A stretch of DNA of 50,704 bases from Lentisphaeria bacterium (GCA_017963105.1 JAGCTY010000073.1:1-50704), one strand, 5' to 3'; counted from the stretch's first letter, positions 8,824 through 17,618 are shown. A program made the numbers and translations. Notes: generated by a model from the sequence alone, not told the origin.

Positions 8824-10119
8824 TCAGCGAGGGAGATCGAAGGCTTCCACGAGGTCTTCGACCTGGGCGTCGGTGATCGGGCGGAGGCCGCCGAACGACT
8901 GCGCGGCGATGGTCGCCTGCGCGCTGTAATCCGTGACTTCGAGGCGGTCGAATGCCTCCAGCGGGGTGCGTCCGCAGGTCAGCACGGCGTCGTTCTGCAC
9001 GAGCACGACCGGATGGCGCGGCGAGAGCGTGCGGGCAACCGTTTCGGCCGCGGCGAGAGCGTCGTCGAACGAGAACGCGGGCGTTTCGCGGAGCTGGATG
9101 AAGCTTTCCGGGATCACGCGCGGATTGAACTCGGCGCGGGAGATCAGGTAAGCTCCGATGGCGGGCGGATTCGCGGCGCAGACGGCGTTGACTCCACGCT
9201 GGGCATCGAACACCATCTTGAAGAACCACATGCGCGGATCGGGCGTTTTGCCCGCCTCGAATCTTGTACCGTCGATGAGGACAAGTTCCTCGGGCTGAAG
9301 GTTCGCGCGGTCGCCGTGTGCTGGCGTGACCAGGAACTTTTCTCCCTCGATCCGGACCGCGTAGGAACCCGATGCGCCGGTGAAAAGCTTCTGCCGGACG
9401 CAGCGGCAGATGAGCGAGGCGGTTGTGGCACGGAGTTCGAGCTCGGCGCTGGAGCGCGGCCCCGGCGCAAATGAGGAGAATCCAGAATTCTTATTTTTGG
9501 AATACGTCTGAATCTGGGCGTCCGTGAGCGGTTTCGCGCCGCCGAGGAGTGCCGCCTGGTAGATGGTGCGGGCGCAGAAATCGAGCGCTTCGAACCGCAG
9601 ATAGGCTTCCAGAAGGGTTTTCCCGCCGAGGCAGACGCCGTGGTTTTCCAGCACGACCGTGCGCGGTCCCTGCGCGAAGACGGCGGAGATCTTCTGTCCG
9701 AGCGCGGCGCTGCCCGGCACATCGTACGGCGCGAAGCCGACGTCGCCGCAAAGTCGTTTCGTGTGAGGGAAAACGGCGGTGTCCGGGACGAGCCCGGCGA
9801 TGCTGAACGAAACGAGCGCCGGGGGATGCGCGTGCAGGATGGCCTTCACGTCGCGGCACATCCCGAAGATGCTGCTGTGGAAGGGGTATTCGCAGGAGGG
9901 CTTGTGCGGGCCGGAGATGCGGCCGGATGCGTCCACGCACATGATGTCGGCGGGGCGGAGCGAGCCCTTGTCGATGCCGGACGGGCTGATCCACATGTCG
10001 CCGTTGGGACCGAGCACGGAGAGGTTGCCGCCGCTGGTTGTGGTCATGCCGTTTTCGTAGATGCGGTTCATGATGGCGACGATCTGTTCGGCGGGATGCA
10101 GGTATTCGAACGGTGTCAC
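8824..10119 (-). CDS. Double-domain class II aldolase/adducin-family protein
   Basis: 431 residues with two class II aldolase folds in tandem. Domain 1 (about 1-190) keeps TSGGNLS, SPSG, an acidic-aromatic EYPFHSSIF, the zinc ligands in LHAHPPA and the third His in LENHGVCLGG, so it is probably a metal-dependent sugar-phosphate aldolase (fuculose-/rhamnulose-phosphate type). Domain 2 (about 225-431) aligns, but HAHPP is AANPP and ENHG is QNDA, so its metal site is lost. The GTG start at 10119 is chosen because AAAGGA lies 7 bases upstream; an in-frame TTG at 10146 has no such site. The substrate cannot be told from sequence. Confidence 0.88.
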   Translation of the reverse strand: MTPFEYLHPAEQIVAIMNRIYENGMTTTSGGNLSVLGPNGDMWISPSGIDKGSLRPADIMCVDASGRISGPHKPSCEYPFHSSIFGMCRDVKAILHAHPPALVSFSIAGLVPDTAVFPHTKRLCGDVGFAPYDVPGSAALGQKISAVFAQGPRTVVLENHGVCLGGKTLLEAYLRFEALDFCARTIYQAALLGGAKPLTDAQIQTYSKNKNSGFSSFAPGPRSSAELELRATTASLICRCVRQKLFTGASGSYAVRIEGEKFLVTPAHGDRANLQPEELVLIDGTRFEAGKTPDPRMWFFKMVFDAQRGVNAVCAANPPAIGAYLISRAEFNPRVIPESFIQLRETPAFSFDDALAAAETVARTLSPRHPVVLVQNDAVLTCGRTPLEAFDRLEVTDYSAQATIAAQSFGGLRPITDAQVEDLVEAFDLPR

Positions 10120-10191
10120 ATTTGATCCTTTTTTGATATAAATCAAATCGAAAAATCCAGAAAAATGAAACCTTTCAACAAAGTAATAATC

Positions 10192-11502
10192 TTATTCGTT
10201 GATAAGGCTAACGATCCATTTAATCCAAGAAAGGATAGTTGCCGAGCGACGCTTAAATGTTTCATTCGAGGAAATATTCAGTTTTGACTCTCGCATAATT
10301 GCAACAAGCTCGTCACGGGAAGGTAATCTTCCGGTATTGAAATAGAGAGTCAAAGAATCACGAAATGCCTTGTGGGATAATATTTGTCTACAAAAACCTA
10401 GTTGGCGTTCTTTGTATTGTTGCTGTAAAAGAGTATTGCCAATATTGGAGAGTGAAAACAATGAAGAAGATCCTACATTTGTTTTTTCAAGAAGTCCTAA
10501 ATAAATTGCAGCATCCGTGTAATAATATGTTTGCCTTGGAGTGAATGCATATTCGTTCGTAATATCACTTTTTAGAAGTGTTTGACTTTTAAGTAATTCG
10601 CATAGATTGATAACACGCTCAAAAGAATCTGCTTGTGGAAATGGAACAGTTGTTTCTGCTATATCAGGAGCCTCCCGAAGAACTTTTTGTATGTCTTGGG
10701 TTGTAATCGTTGTATTCTCCAATGTATATTTTTTGTATTTCGTCAATCTTAGAGAATTATAATTCAATAGATCATCGAAGGTATATTCTCTTAAATAAAA
10801 AATACCGTTAGAAAAAACAAAAAAGACGGTTTTGATATTTTTTGTAATTTTGTTGTGCCAAAGTCTGTAGGGATAATAAAGCTGTCGAATAATGAAATCT
10901 TCCGAAAGATCGTTCTTTGCTTCAAAAATGGCAAGAAAATCGCAACTTTCATAGGCTGCATCAATTTCAATTTGAGCATTGTTGATACTTAGTTGTGTGG
11001 TCCCACTTGAAATATTGTCAATCTGAAAATCAAATATACCGGAACCCATCCGCCCAGAAACAGTAGGAATAAGAAAATTGTTCTCTATTCGATTTGTTTC
11101 AAGAAAATCTGATAGAATTCCCGATGCGGCAGCAATATTCAAGGCGAATGTCTCGCTTGTGATAGTAGTGTCATATGTAAGACTTTGAAGATAATCAGGA
11201 AGTGGCAAATGTATGATGTTGTCGTCAGTTGTTGTATCAGTTTCAAAAGAATGAAAAGTCTTGAATGGTGCTATAATATAACTTCCTCGAGTAATTGGTA
11301 AAATAGAGAGGTTGTGATCTAAAAAGATTTTAGGCAATTTGACTGCATGGTCATATTTTGCCATAAGGCGTGGTTCTCTAAATCTCCTTATTTTCTCAGA
11401 AGAAATAATGAAACAGTTGTTTTTCTCTAATTCTGAAAGAATGTGATATTCTTCAAAAATCTTATTCCAGACAATGTCGTTCTGATATAGTTTTGTTTCC
11501 AT
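10192..11502 (-). CDS. Probable type II restriction endonuclease (PD-(D/E)XK)
   Basis: 436 residues. The central part has a PD-(D/E)XK-like core: GRMGSGIFDF (150-159), then IEID with Asp181, and FEAK with Glu194 and Lys196, spaced as in restriction-type nucleases. The C-terminal third (FTPRQTYYYTDAAIYLGLLE) looks like a winged-helix specificity domain. Its ATG directly abuts the stop of a Dam-type methyltransferase (TAGATG), the layout of a type II restriction-modification pair. The gene is strongly AT-rich (about a third GC by eye) in a GC-rich genome, pointing to horizontal gain. The family is not one I can name, and the recognition site is unknown. Confidence 0.75.
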   Translation of the reverse strand: METKLYQNDIVWNKIFEEYHILSELEKNNCFIISSEKIRRFREPRLMAKYDHAVKLPKIFLDHNLSILPITRGSYIIAPFKTFHSFETDTTTDDNIIHLPLPDYLQSLTYDTTITSETFALNIAAASGILSDFLETNRIENNFLIPTVSGRMGSGIFDFQIDNISSGTTQLSINNAQIEIDAAYESCDFLAIFEAKNDLSEDFIIRQLYYPYRLWHNKITKNIKTVFFVFSNGIFYLREYTFDDLLNYNSLRLTKYKKYTLENTTITTQDIQKVLREAPDIAETTVPFPQADSFERVINLCELLKSQTLLKSDITNEYAFTPRQTYYYTDAAIYLGLLEKTNVGSSSLFSLSNIGNTLLQQQYKERQLGFCRQILSHKAFRDSLTLYFNTGRLPSRDELVAIMRESKLNISSNETFKRRSATILSWIKWIVSLINE

Positions 11503-12342
11503 CTACTTGTAATTCCTTATTATTAGTTCATCTACGTCGCCACGTTTCGTGGGGTCGGAATTGATGTTTCGTTTTGCTTGAATTGTTTCTATTCGATAAA
11601 ATGAATAAAGATCTCTAATGAATTCAGTTGAGGAATTAGAAAGCATAAACTTGATACCTTTGTGATCGAGATAATCACAAAACTTTTTTAACCTGGCCTG
11701 GTCTTCACGAGAAAAACCGCCTTTTGAATATCCTGTAAAACTTGATGTGTCGGACACTGGATCATACGGAGGATCTAAGTAAACAAAAGTTCCATAGTCT
11801 ATTTGGTCGAGAAGAGAAAAGTAATCTACGGAAGAGAAATGAATTTCACATGACTCAAAAAATGCGTGTACTGCTCTGAGAACAGGTGCATTGACAATAT
11901 TCGGGTTTTTATAATTCCCAAAAGGAGAATTAAACTCTCCAGCATTATTGACGCGATAAAGCCCATTATAGCATGTTTTGTTGAGATAAAGAATTCTTGC
12001 TGCTTTCTCTATGCTGGAACGGTTTTCATAAGCTTCTCGATCCCGGTCCCAGTTTCTCACTGCATAGAATGTGTCGGCATCGTTCTTAAAACCCTGTAAT
12101 GCTTCGATCAGCTCTTCAACGTTATCTTTAATACATTCGTAAACCCCCATCAATTCTTTATTGATGTCGTTGACGAATGCAACCTTGGGCTGAAGATGGA
12201 ACAGTAAAGCTCCTCCGCCTAGGAATGGTTCACAGTATGACTTGATTCCTTTCGGTGTATACTTGGTAAGCTCATCCAGAAGCTGTCTTTTTCCTCCGAC
12301 CCATTTTAGTACGGGGGCAACAAGGGGATTTTTTCCGCTCAT
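11503..12342 (-). CDS. Dam-type DNA adenine N6-methyltransferase (D12 class)
   Basis: About 280 residues. KWVGGKR at 14-20 and FLGGGALLF at 41-49 form the AdoMet-binding motif I region, and DPPY at 191-194 is the catalytic motif of adenine N6-methyltransferases, in the D12 (alpha) order. NKTCYNGLYRVN and GEFNSPFGNY are typical of the Dam/DpnIIA group. The second of two adjacent ATGs (12342) is preferred, since AAGGA then sits 6 bases upstream. It lies zero bases before the endonuclease gene and is expressed first, as expected for self-protection. The target is not determined; GATC is possible but not shown. Confidence 0.9.
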   Translation of the reverse strand: MSGKNPLVAPVLKWVGGKRQLLDELTKYTPKGIKSYCEPFLGGGALLFHLQPKVAFVNDINKELMGVYECIKDNVEELIEALQGFKNDADTFYAVRNWDRDREAYENRSSIEKAARILYLNKTCYNGLYRVNNAGEFNSPFGNYKNPNIVNAPVLRAVHAFFESCEIHFSSVDYFSLLDQIDYGTFVYLDPPYDPVSDTSSFTGYSKGGFSREDQARLKKFCDYLDHKGIKFMLSNSSTEFIRDLYSFYRIETIQAKRNINSDPTKRGDVDELIIRNYK

Positions 12343-12470
12343 CATTCGTCCTTATCTCAAAGAAATGGTAAAAGCATGCAAACGGCATCAAGCATACCGT
12401 AATTTACATCCATTTACGTCTGTTTTCAACCGAAAAACACAAAAAAGCGCTAAATTCGGCTATATTGAGG

Positions 12471-12506
12471 TAAAGAAAGATAAAGAAAGATAAAGAAAGG
12501 TAAAGG
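12471..12506. repeat. 10-bp direct repeats upstream of the methyltransferase
   Basis: TAAAGAAAGA, TAAAGAAAGA, TAAAGAAAGG, then TAAAGG, head to tail. They lie about 130 bases before the methyltransferase start, at the edge of the AT-rich cassette. Confidence 0.75.
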
Positions 12507-12563
12507 ATGGAAAAACAGTTCTCAGACTTCCCATTCCCAAGATGATAAGGAGGAGGTTGATAA

Positions 12564-12980
12564 TCAGCCGTTGAAGAGCGGGTTTTCGGTGATGAATCCG
12601 GTCATGAGGCTGTGGGCGATCAGACGGTCTTCCTCGTCGTACACGTTCACGTCGAAGACGCCGGTGCGGCGGGTCTTCGAAACGAGCGTGGCGCGGGCGG
12701 TGAACTTCGCGCCGGGGACGCCTTTGCCGGGCTTCAGGAACGCCGTGGTGGTGTTCATGCCGACGGCGCAGAAGCCGAAGGTGTGGATCGCGGCGGCGAA
12801 CGCGAAGTCGGAGAGGGTGAAGAGCGCGCCGCCCATGATGAAGCCCATGCCGTTGAAATGGCGTTCGGACGCGGTAAGGACGGCCTCGCTGGCGCCCTTT
12901 TCGAGGCGTGTGATGACCATGCCGTTTTCCTTGGCGAAATGGTCGTTGTCGTTGAAGAATTTGATCATGCGGTCGTACAT
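12564..12980 (-). CDS. PaaI-type hotdog thioesterase
   Basis: About 139-147 residues depending on start. Hotdog-fold acyl-CoA thioesterase features are visible: GFIMGGALFTLSDFAFAAA, with the HFNGMGFIMGGALF helix that carries the catalytic Asp in the PaaI/YdiI group, and a late FDVNVYDEEDRLIAHS strand. The substrate is an acyl-CoA or aryl-CoA; which one is unknown. Several starts are in frame. ATG at 12980 is chosen because GGAG at 12990-12993 is 9 bases upstream, while 12986 and 12995 are too close to or before it. It is transcribed divergently from the LysM gene. Low-GC foreign DNA begins on its 3' side. Confidence 0.85.
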   Translation of the reverse strand: MYDRMIKFFNDNDHFAKENGMVITRLEKGASEAVLTASERHFNGMGFIMGGALFTLSDFAFAAAIHTFGFCAVGMNTTTAFLKPGKGVPGAKFTARATLVSKTRRTGVFDVNVYDEEDRLIAHSLMTGFITENPLFNG

Positions 12981-13167
12981 ATGCATTGTCTCCATGTGAA
13001 AAAGCAAATGATTTACGTTAACGCGAAATCGGCGAAAATCAAATCATTTTCCGAAAATACGCCCGAAAAAAGCGGAAAACAGGTTGCAATCTCGCGTTTC
13101 CGCATTAAAGTATAAAGAATGTTTTTCGCCCCCACGCGCATCGTTCAGCATAGAAGGAGTTTTCAAG

Positions 13168-13803
13168 ATGAGATTGTCCATCCTGTCGATTTTCGTTGCG
13201 GCCGCGCTCGCCGTGCCGTTCGTTTCCGCCCAGACCGCCCAGACCGCCCAGACCGCCCAGACCGCGCAGACCGCCGGCTCCGCCGCACCTCAGACCGCGG
13301 CCGTTTCCTCCGATGCGGCAACCGCCGCGAAACCCGCCTCGACAACCGGCACCCGGCGCGACATCGTGTCCTACGTGGAGGAGCTTGCGGGGAACACCGC
13401 GGCCCGGCTCCGCGCCGTGCAGGACGAAAATGCCGAGCTGGAAACGCGCATCATCGAGCTGGAACGCAAGATCGCGACGCTTCAGGATTCGAACCAGAAA
13501 CTCCTGAACGAACTCGCCGCCGTGAAACGCCAGTCCGCCGCGGATGCCGCCGCCCTCGAGTCGCAGATGAAGGCCATCCGCACCCAGATCGAAAAGCTCG
13601 CCTCCATGCCGGTCCCGACCGTGACCGTCCCGACGCCCGTTTCCGCCGCGGACGACTACGATATCTATGAGGTGCAGAAAGGCGCGACTCTGTATGTGAT
13701 CGCGCAGGCGTACGGCGTGACCGTGCAGGACATCAGGAAGGCGAACAACCTGAAGAGCGACGTGCTTCAGATCGGGCAGAAGCTCAAAATCCCGAGAAAG
13801 TGA
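13168..13803 (+). CDS. Exported coiled-coil protein with C-terminal LysM domain
   Basis: 211 residues: a signal peptide cut after VSA at about 21, a low-complexity AQT tract (about 22-36), a Pro/Ala-rich linker, a coiled coil (about 70-145; ENAELETRIIELERKIATL), then one LysM domain (about 165-211; YEVQKGATLYVIAQAYGV and IRKANNLK). LysM binds peptidoglycan, so this is probably a periplasmic wall-associated structural or scaffold protein. AAGGAG precedes the ATG at 13168 by 8 bases; an in-frame upstream start would remove the signal peptide from the N-terminus and has no ribosome site. Confidence 0.88.
   Translation: MRLSILSIFVAAALAVPFVSAQTAQTAQTAQTAQTAGSAAPQTAAVSSDAATAAKPASTTGTRRDIVSYVEELAGNTAARLRAVQDENAELETRIIELERKIATLQDSNQKLLNELAAVKRQSAADAAALESQMKAIRTQIEKLASMPVPTVTVPTPVSAADDYDIYEVQKGATLYVIAQAYGVTVQDIRKANNLKSDVLQIGQKLKIPRK
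13231..13275 (+). repeat. In-gene 9-bp repeat (five copies)
   Basis: CAGACCGCC is repeated five times without gaps (one copy reads CAGACCGCG), encoding Gln-Thr-Ala just after the signal peptide. Slippage would change linker length by three residues per unit without breaking the frame. Confidence 0.9.
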
Positions 13804-13830
13804 ACTCTCCCTCCCCAGGTAAGATTTCTT

Positions 13831-14514
13831 ATGCCGAAACAAACGGAAAAGAAGAAGTCCTCCGCCGTGAAATACGAGTGGCGCAAGACGGAAAAGGCGT
13901 TTTATCTGCCGAAGGAAAAGGGCCCGGTTTCAATTAATGTGCCGGAAATGAAGTTCTTTGTCGTCGACGGTGCAGGTTCGCCCGCGGACGAGGAGTTCCA
14001 GGCGCGGATCGGCCTCCTGTACACGCTCTCCTACACCATCCGCATGATGCCGAAAAGCGGCTGGACGCCTCCCGATTATCAGGAATACACGGTGTTCCCG
14101 CTTGAGGGCGTGTGGCGGATGGACACGGACGCCTGGCAGGGCGGGGCGCTCGACAAGACGAAACTCAAGTACAATCTGATGATCCGCCAGCCGTGGTTCG
14201 TGACGGACGAAGTGGCCGGACGCGCAATGGAGTCCGCCCGGAAGAAAGTTCCCGCCGATCTCCTTGGCCTCGCCTCGTTCGAATCATTCACGGACGGGCC
14301 GTCCGTCCAGATGCTGCATGTCGGTCCGTACGACACGGAGCCGGAGACGTTCGCGGCCATGAACGCATTCCTGGCGGAGCGCGGGCTGGTCCGGACGGAG
14401 CAGGCGCACCGCGAAATCTATCTTTCCGACCCGAGACGGGTCTCCCCGGAAAAGAACCGGACGCTTCTCCGGTTTTTCCATTTGAACACAGCGCCGGGCG
14501 CGCAGAACGACTGA
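13831..14514 (+). CDS. GyrI-like small-molecule-binding domain protein
   Basis: 227 residues of the stand-alone GyrI-like type. Signature segments are FFVVDGAGSP, IGLLYTLSYTIRMMPK, a central PLEGVWR, SVQMLHVGPYDTEPETF, and the late HREIYLSDPRRVSPEKNRTLLRF. Stand-alone members bind small hydrophobic molecules and some have been proposed as hydrolases; nothing here fixes the ligand. It is cytoplasmic, with no signal peptide. CCAGGTAAG precedes the ATG at 13831. It sits 27 bases after the LysM gene and 19 bases before an ABC transporter pair, so a shared transcript and a role in multidrug response are possible (inference). Confidence 0.85.
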   Translation: MPKQTEKKKSSAVKYEWRKTEKAFYLPKEKGPVSINVPEMKFFVVDGAGSPADEEFQARIGLLYTLSYTIRMMPKSGWTPPDYQEYTVFPLEGVWRMDTDAWQGGALDKTKLKYNLMIRQPWFVTDEVAGRAMESARKKVPADLLGLASFESFTDGPSVQMLHVGPYDTEPETFAAMNAFLAERGLVRTEQAHREIYLSDPRRVSPEKNRTLLRFFHLNTAPGAQND

Positions 14515-14533
14515 CGCTGAGAAAGCAATCGAA

Positions 14534-15484
14534 ATGAGCGACAACATTCTAACCGTAGAAAACGTGGTGAAATCGTTCGGGAAGTTCCGCGCGCTGGACG
14601 GCGCGTCGCTCTCGATCCCGAAAGGAACCATCTTCGGAATCATCGGCCCGAACGGGGCCGGGAAAAGCACGCTTCTTCGCATCGTGACCTCGCTGGCGCA
14701 CCCGGATTCGGGGCGCGTGACGGTCAACGGCATCGACGTGGATGTGTACCCGAAAAAGGCGCTGAAGGGGACTGGCGCGATCGTGGATTCGCCGGCGTTC
14801 TACCCCGACCTGACCGCGCGCCAGAACCTCGACATCCTGTCGCGCGGCACGGGCAAAACGTACAAGGCGCGCCGCGACGAGCTGGCGGAATACACCGGTA
14901 TTGTCGGCTGGCTGAACCATCGCGTGAGGGAGTTCTCGCTCGGCATGAAGCAGCGCCTGGCCATCACGCTGGCGCTGCTGCCGGATTCGCATTTCGTGAT
15001 CCTGGACGAGCCGACGAACGGGCTGGACCCGAACGGCATCGTGGACATCCGCACGTTGATCCGCAACCTCGGCGCCGACCTCGGCAAGACCGTGCTGGTC
15101 ACCAGCCACATGCTCGGCGAAATCGAAAAAATCTGTTCGAACATCGCCATCCTGAACCACGGAAAGATCGTCGCGCAGGGGCCCATGGAGGAAATCCTGC
15201 GGCGTTCGCCCGTCACGCTCATCCGCGCCACGGAACCCGAGCGCGCCGAAGCGCTCCTGAAGGAGACGTTCGGACCGCGCATCCTGTCCATCGGGCGGCA
15301 GGAGGACGCGCCCGGCGTGCTGCGCGTGGAAACGGAGTCCGAATGCGCCGCCGAGCTGAACGAAACGCTGGTGAAGAACGGATTCGCGGTCTCCCTGCTC
15401 GAAAAAGAACCGGACCGCCTGGAACGCCTCTTCCTGGAGCTGACCGGGAAGGAATCCGGCGTGAGAAACGAGGTGAAATCATGA
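14534..15484 (+). CDS. ABC transporter ATP-binding protein
   Basis: 316 residues. Walker A GPNGAGKST (about 38-46), ABC signature EFSLGMKQRLAI (the LGMKQ variant usual in ABC-2 exporters), Walker B FVILDEPTNGLDP, switch His in VTSHML. The C-terminal ~80 residues form the accessory domain common in BcrA/CcmA-like subunits. It energises the permease encoded next, whose ATG overlaps this stop (ATGA at 15481-15484). The pair is probably an exporter of a drug, lantibiotic-like compound or envelope component; the substrate is not evident. Confidence 0.93.
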   Translation: MSDNILTVENVVKSFGKFRALDGASLSIPKGTIFGIIGPNGAGKSTLLRIVTSLAHPDSGRVTVNGIDVDVYPKKALKGTGAIVDSPAFYPDLTARQNLDILSRGTGKTYKARRDELAEYTGIVGWLNHRVREFSLGMKQRLAITLALLPDSHFVILDEPTNGLDPNGIVDIRTLIRNLGADLGKTVLVTSHMLGEIEKICSNIAILNHGKIVAQGPMEEILRRSPVTLIRATEPERAEALLKETFGPRILSIGRQEDAPGVLRVETESECAAELNETLVKNGFAVSLLEKEPDRLERLFLELTGKESGVRNEVKS

Positions 15485-16362
15485 TCCTGTCGATCTACCA
15501 CGAAATCGTGAAGATGGCGTCCCAGAAGAAGCATTACATCATGCTGATCGGGTTCGCGTTCCTGATGGTCCTGATGGTCTTCGTCTACTGGAAATTCCAG
15601 AACAGGTTTTCGGATTTTGCCGAGGGAATGCTGAAGGGGATGCCGTTTATTATGCAGAAGATGGTCCCGGATCCGGTCAAGCTCTGCGACGGCCTGATGT
15701 TCGCGCGCTTTTCCTGCCAGATCCTGTTCTGGGTCCTGATGCCCATCTTCGCTTTCATGTTCGCGGGCGAATCCATTGCGTGCGAACAGCAGGACGGCAC
15801 GTTGCGGGCGTATCTCTCGCGCGGGTTCTCGCGCACGCAGTTCGCGATCTCGAAGTTCATCGCGGTGTTCCTCGTCATCCTGTTCTATTCGATGCTTTTC
15901 GCGGCGCTGACGATGCTGATCGGCATCGTGTTCTTCGGTATTTCGAAAGTGCAGATCACCCTGTTCATGGGCGTCCCCGGTGAATTCCCCACGGCGGGAC
16001 TGGTCAGCGCGAAGAAGGCCATCGCATCCTATTATCTCGCCACGGTTTATTCCGCGTTCGCGATGTCCGCGATCAGCTCGGTATCGTTCATGATCTCGGT
16101 CTTCGTGAAACGCATGACCGTGGCGGCGACCGGCGGCCTGGTGTTCTTTTTCGTGAGCCTGATCATGCAGCTCGCGTTTTCCGATCTCATCGAGGATATC
16201 AAACCCTTCCTCATTACCCGTGTGATGGACGGTTATTCGCAGATGTTCACCATCGACGCCGTCAACTGGGACACCATCATCAAATCGTTCTCCGTGATGT
16301 GCATCTACTGGTCGATCTGCGTGGCGACCCCCGTGGTGGTGCTGAATATGAAGGAATACTGA
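15481..16362 (+). CDS. ABC-2 type permease
   Basis: 293 residues with about six membrane helices: near 20-38, 78-100, 128-155, 185-210, 222-240 and 265-285. A cytoplasmic-loop pattern typical of BcrB/NatB-like ABC-2 permeases is visible (CEQQDGTLRAYLSRGFSRTQ, the short coupling helix). The start at 15481 is chosen because it gives the ATGA overlap with the ATPase gene; the frame is open further upstream but would lie inside the ATPase. A terminator follows at 16385. Confidence 0.9.
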   Translation: MILSIYHEIVKMASQKKHYIMLIGFAFLMVLMVFVYWKFQNRFSDFAEGMLKGMPFIMQKMVPDPVKLCDGLMFARFSCQILFWVLMPIFAFMFAGESIACEQQDGTLRAYLSRGFSRTQFAISKFIAVFLVILFYSMLFAALTMLIGIVFFGISKVQITLFMGVPGEFPTAGLVSAKKAIASYYLATVYSAFAMSAISSVSFMISVFVKRMTVAATGGLVFFFVSLIMQLAFSDLIEDIKPFLITRVMDGYSQMFTIDAVNWDTIIKSFSVMCIYWSICVATPVVVLNMKEY

Positions 16363-16384
16363 CCTGTTTTCCCTTCAACAGCCG

Positions 16385-16431
16385 AAGTTCCGTTTTTTCG
16401 TGGAAATCCGCGAAACGACGGAACTTTTTTA
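16385..16431 (+). terminator. Rho-independent terminator after the ABC transporter
   Basis: AAGTTCCGT / ACGGAACTT perfect 9-bp stem around a 25-base loop that itself contains a small hairpin, followed by TTTTTT. Confidence 0.8.
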
Positions 16432-16519
16432 TGGAAAAAAGGTCTAATCAACTATACGGCGGAATGTTTACCCCCTCGTTTTCCGCCGACTCGAACCCAA
16501 TCAGGAGAAAGGTTTGACC

Positions 16520-17218
16520 ATGCTGAAAACACTGTTCCGCGGCGGACTCGCGCTCGCCGCATCGTTCTGCTCCGTCCTGTTCACGTCCTGCGGGATCACC
16601 CCGCTGTATTATCCGCCGATCGACGACAAGTCCCCTGCGGAGATGTTCGACGCCGAAACCTGCGCCGCACTGCTGAAGGGCGGGCCGCTCCAGTCCGACG
16701 ACAACGACGTGACGATCGCGTTCAGCGAATGCAAGGACGACGTGATCCTGACGGCCTCCTCCACCCTGAAAGACGGCTCCGAGAAGCACGCGGTCCGCGG
16801 GTATGTGACCATCATCGACGACGGCGATAAGGAGAAGGCGGACGGGAAGAAGGAGGAAAAAGATGAGACCTGGCTGCCGGTCCTGATCGTGCCGTTCCGC
16901 AACGCCGGCAAGCTCTATTTCTACCTCGTGGTCGACCAGATGTACCTCGTGGAAAAGTACAAGCTCAATCCCGAGTACATTTTCATGATGCGGCCGTACT
17001 CGTACATCCTGACGGCGGAACGGAAGGACGGCGGCTGGGAAGTCGGGTTCGTGCAGTTCGCCACGACCGGGCTCGAGGTCAAGAAAGTGGCGGAGAAAGC
17101 GCAGCTCGACAAGGACGGCACGGTGCTGAATCCGCCCGCCGAAATCCTGGAGATGCTGAAAGACCCGAAGAACTACGAAATCTCCTCGAAAACGGCGTTC
17201 CAGCCTGTTAAGAAGTGA
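16520..17218 (+). CDS. Hypothetical lipoprotein
   Basis: Unrecognised 232-residue protein. The signal peptide ends in LFTSC, a good lipobox with Cys at about 22. The mature part is mixed, with an acidic/Lys-rich stretch around residues 97-115 (DKEKADGKKEEKDE) and a hydrophobic-aromatic strand region (KLYFYLVVDQMYLVEKY). ATG at 16520 is chosen over a TTG six bases earlier, since AGGAGAAAGG then has normal spacing. It is isolated between two terminators, so monocistronic. Confidence 0.82.
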   Translation: MLKTLFRGGLALAASFCSVLFTSCGITPLYYPPIDDKSPAEMFDAETCAALLKGGPLQSDDNDVTIAFSECKDDVILTASSTLKDGSEKHAVRGYVTIIDDGDKEKADGKKEEKDETWLPVLIVPFRNAGKLYFYLVVDQMYLVEKYKLNPEYIFMMRPYSYILTAERKDGGWEVGFVQFATTGLEVKKVAEKAQLDKDGTVLNPPAEILEMLKDPKNYEISSKTAFQPVKK

Positions 17219-17236
17219 GGAAACGCCTTTGCTTGA

Positions 17237-17260
17237 TGTGCCCGGCTCCGCTCGGGCACA
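17237..17260. repeat. Hairpin-family element, CCCG/CGGG stem version
   Basis: TGTGCCCG, loop GCTCCGCT, CGGGCACA: an 8-bp perfect stem just past the lipoprotein stop. Loop and GTGC/GCAC ends match the hairpin family of the 45-bp array. Confidence 0.75.
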
Positions 17261-17331
17261 GTGAGATGAGACTCCTTTCCTGAAGAAAAAGCGCGTTTCC
17301 TCGAACAGCAGTTTCAAAATAGATATTTTTG

Positions 17332-17370
17332 CGCCCTGTTCCATGCCATCGTGACAGGGCGTTTTCTTTG
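17332..17370 (+). terminator. Rho-independent terminator
   Basis: CGCCCTGT / ACAGGGCG, perfect 8-bp stem, followed by TTTTCTTTG. It separates the lipoprotein gene from the operon starting at 17619. Confidence 0.75.
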
Positions 17371-17486
17371 CTTGCGGACATGAACCGGATTAGACATTTT
17401 CGGATCGTCAAACAGACAAAAAAGAAAAAAGGAAGATTTCAGGCGTGATCTCTCCCGTTTTTTTCGAAAAAAAGAGGCGCGGGAAG

Positions 17487-17514
17487 TTGAAAAAAAGGAA
17501 AAATGAGCTATAGT
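17487..17514 (+). promoter_or_regulatory. Promoter of the eight-gene operon
   Basis: TTGAAA at 17487-17492, a 16-base spacer, and TATAGT at 17509-17514, about 105 bases before the first start codon. Confidence 0.7.
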
Positions 17515-17618
17515 ATAGGATGTATTCGTGTGCGCGGGCATATTGCGCCCGTGTGCCGGATTGATAAATTGGGTTGCAACTGATTACATAACAATAACTT
17601 GAAACGGAGACCCGGATC

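Noticed and set aside
10120..10146. TTG start for the aldolase
   Set aside because: No ribosome site before it; the GTG at 10119 has AAAGGA at good distance.
17237..17260. Intrinsic terminator of the 16520-17218 lipoprotein
   Set aside because: Strong stem but no T tract follows; a better terminator lies at 17332-17370, so it is listed as a repeat-family hairpin.
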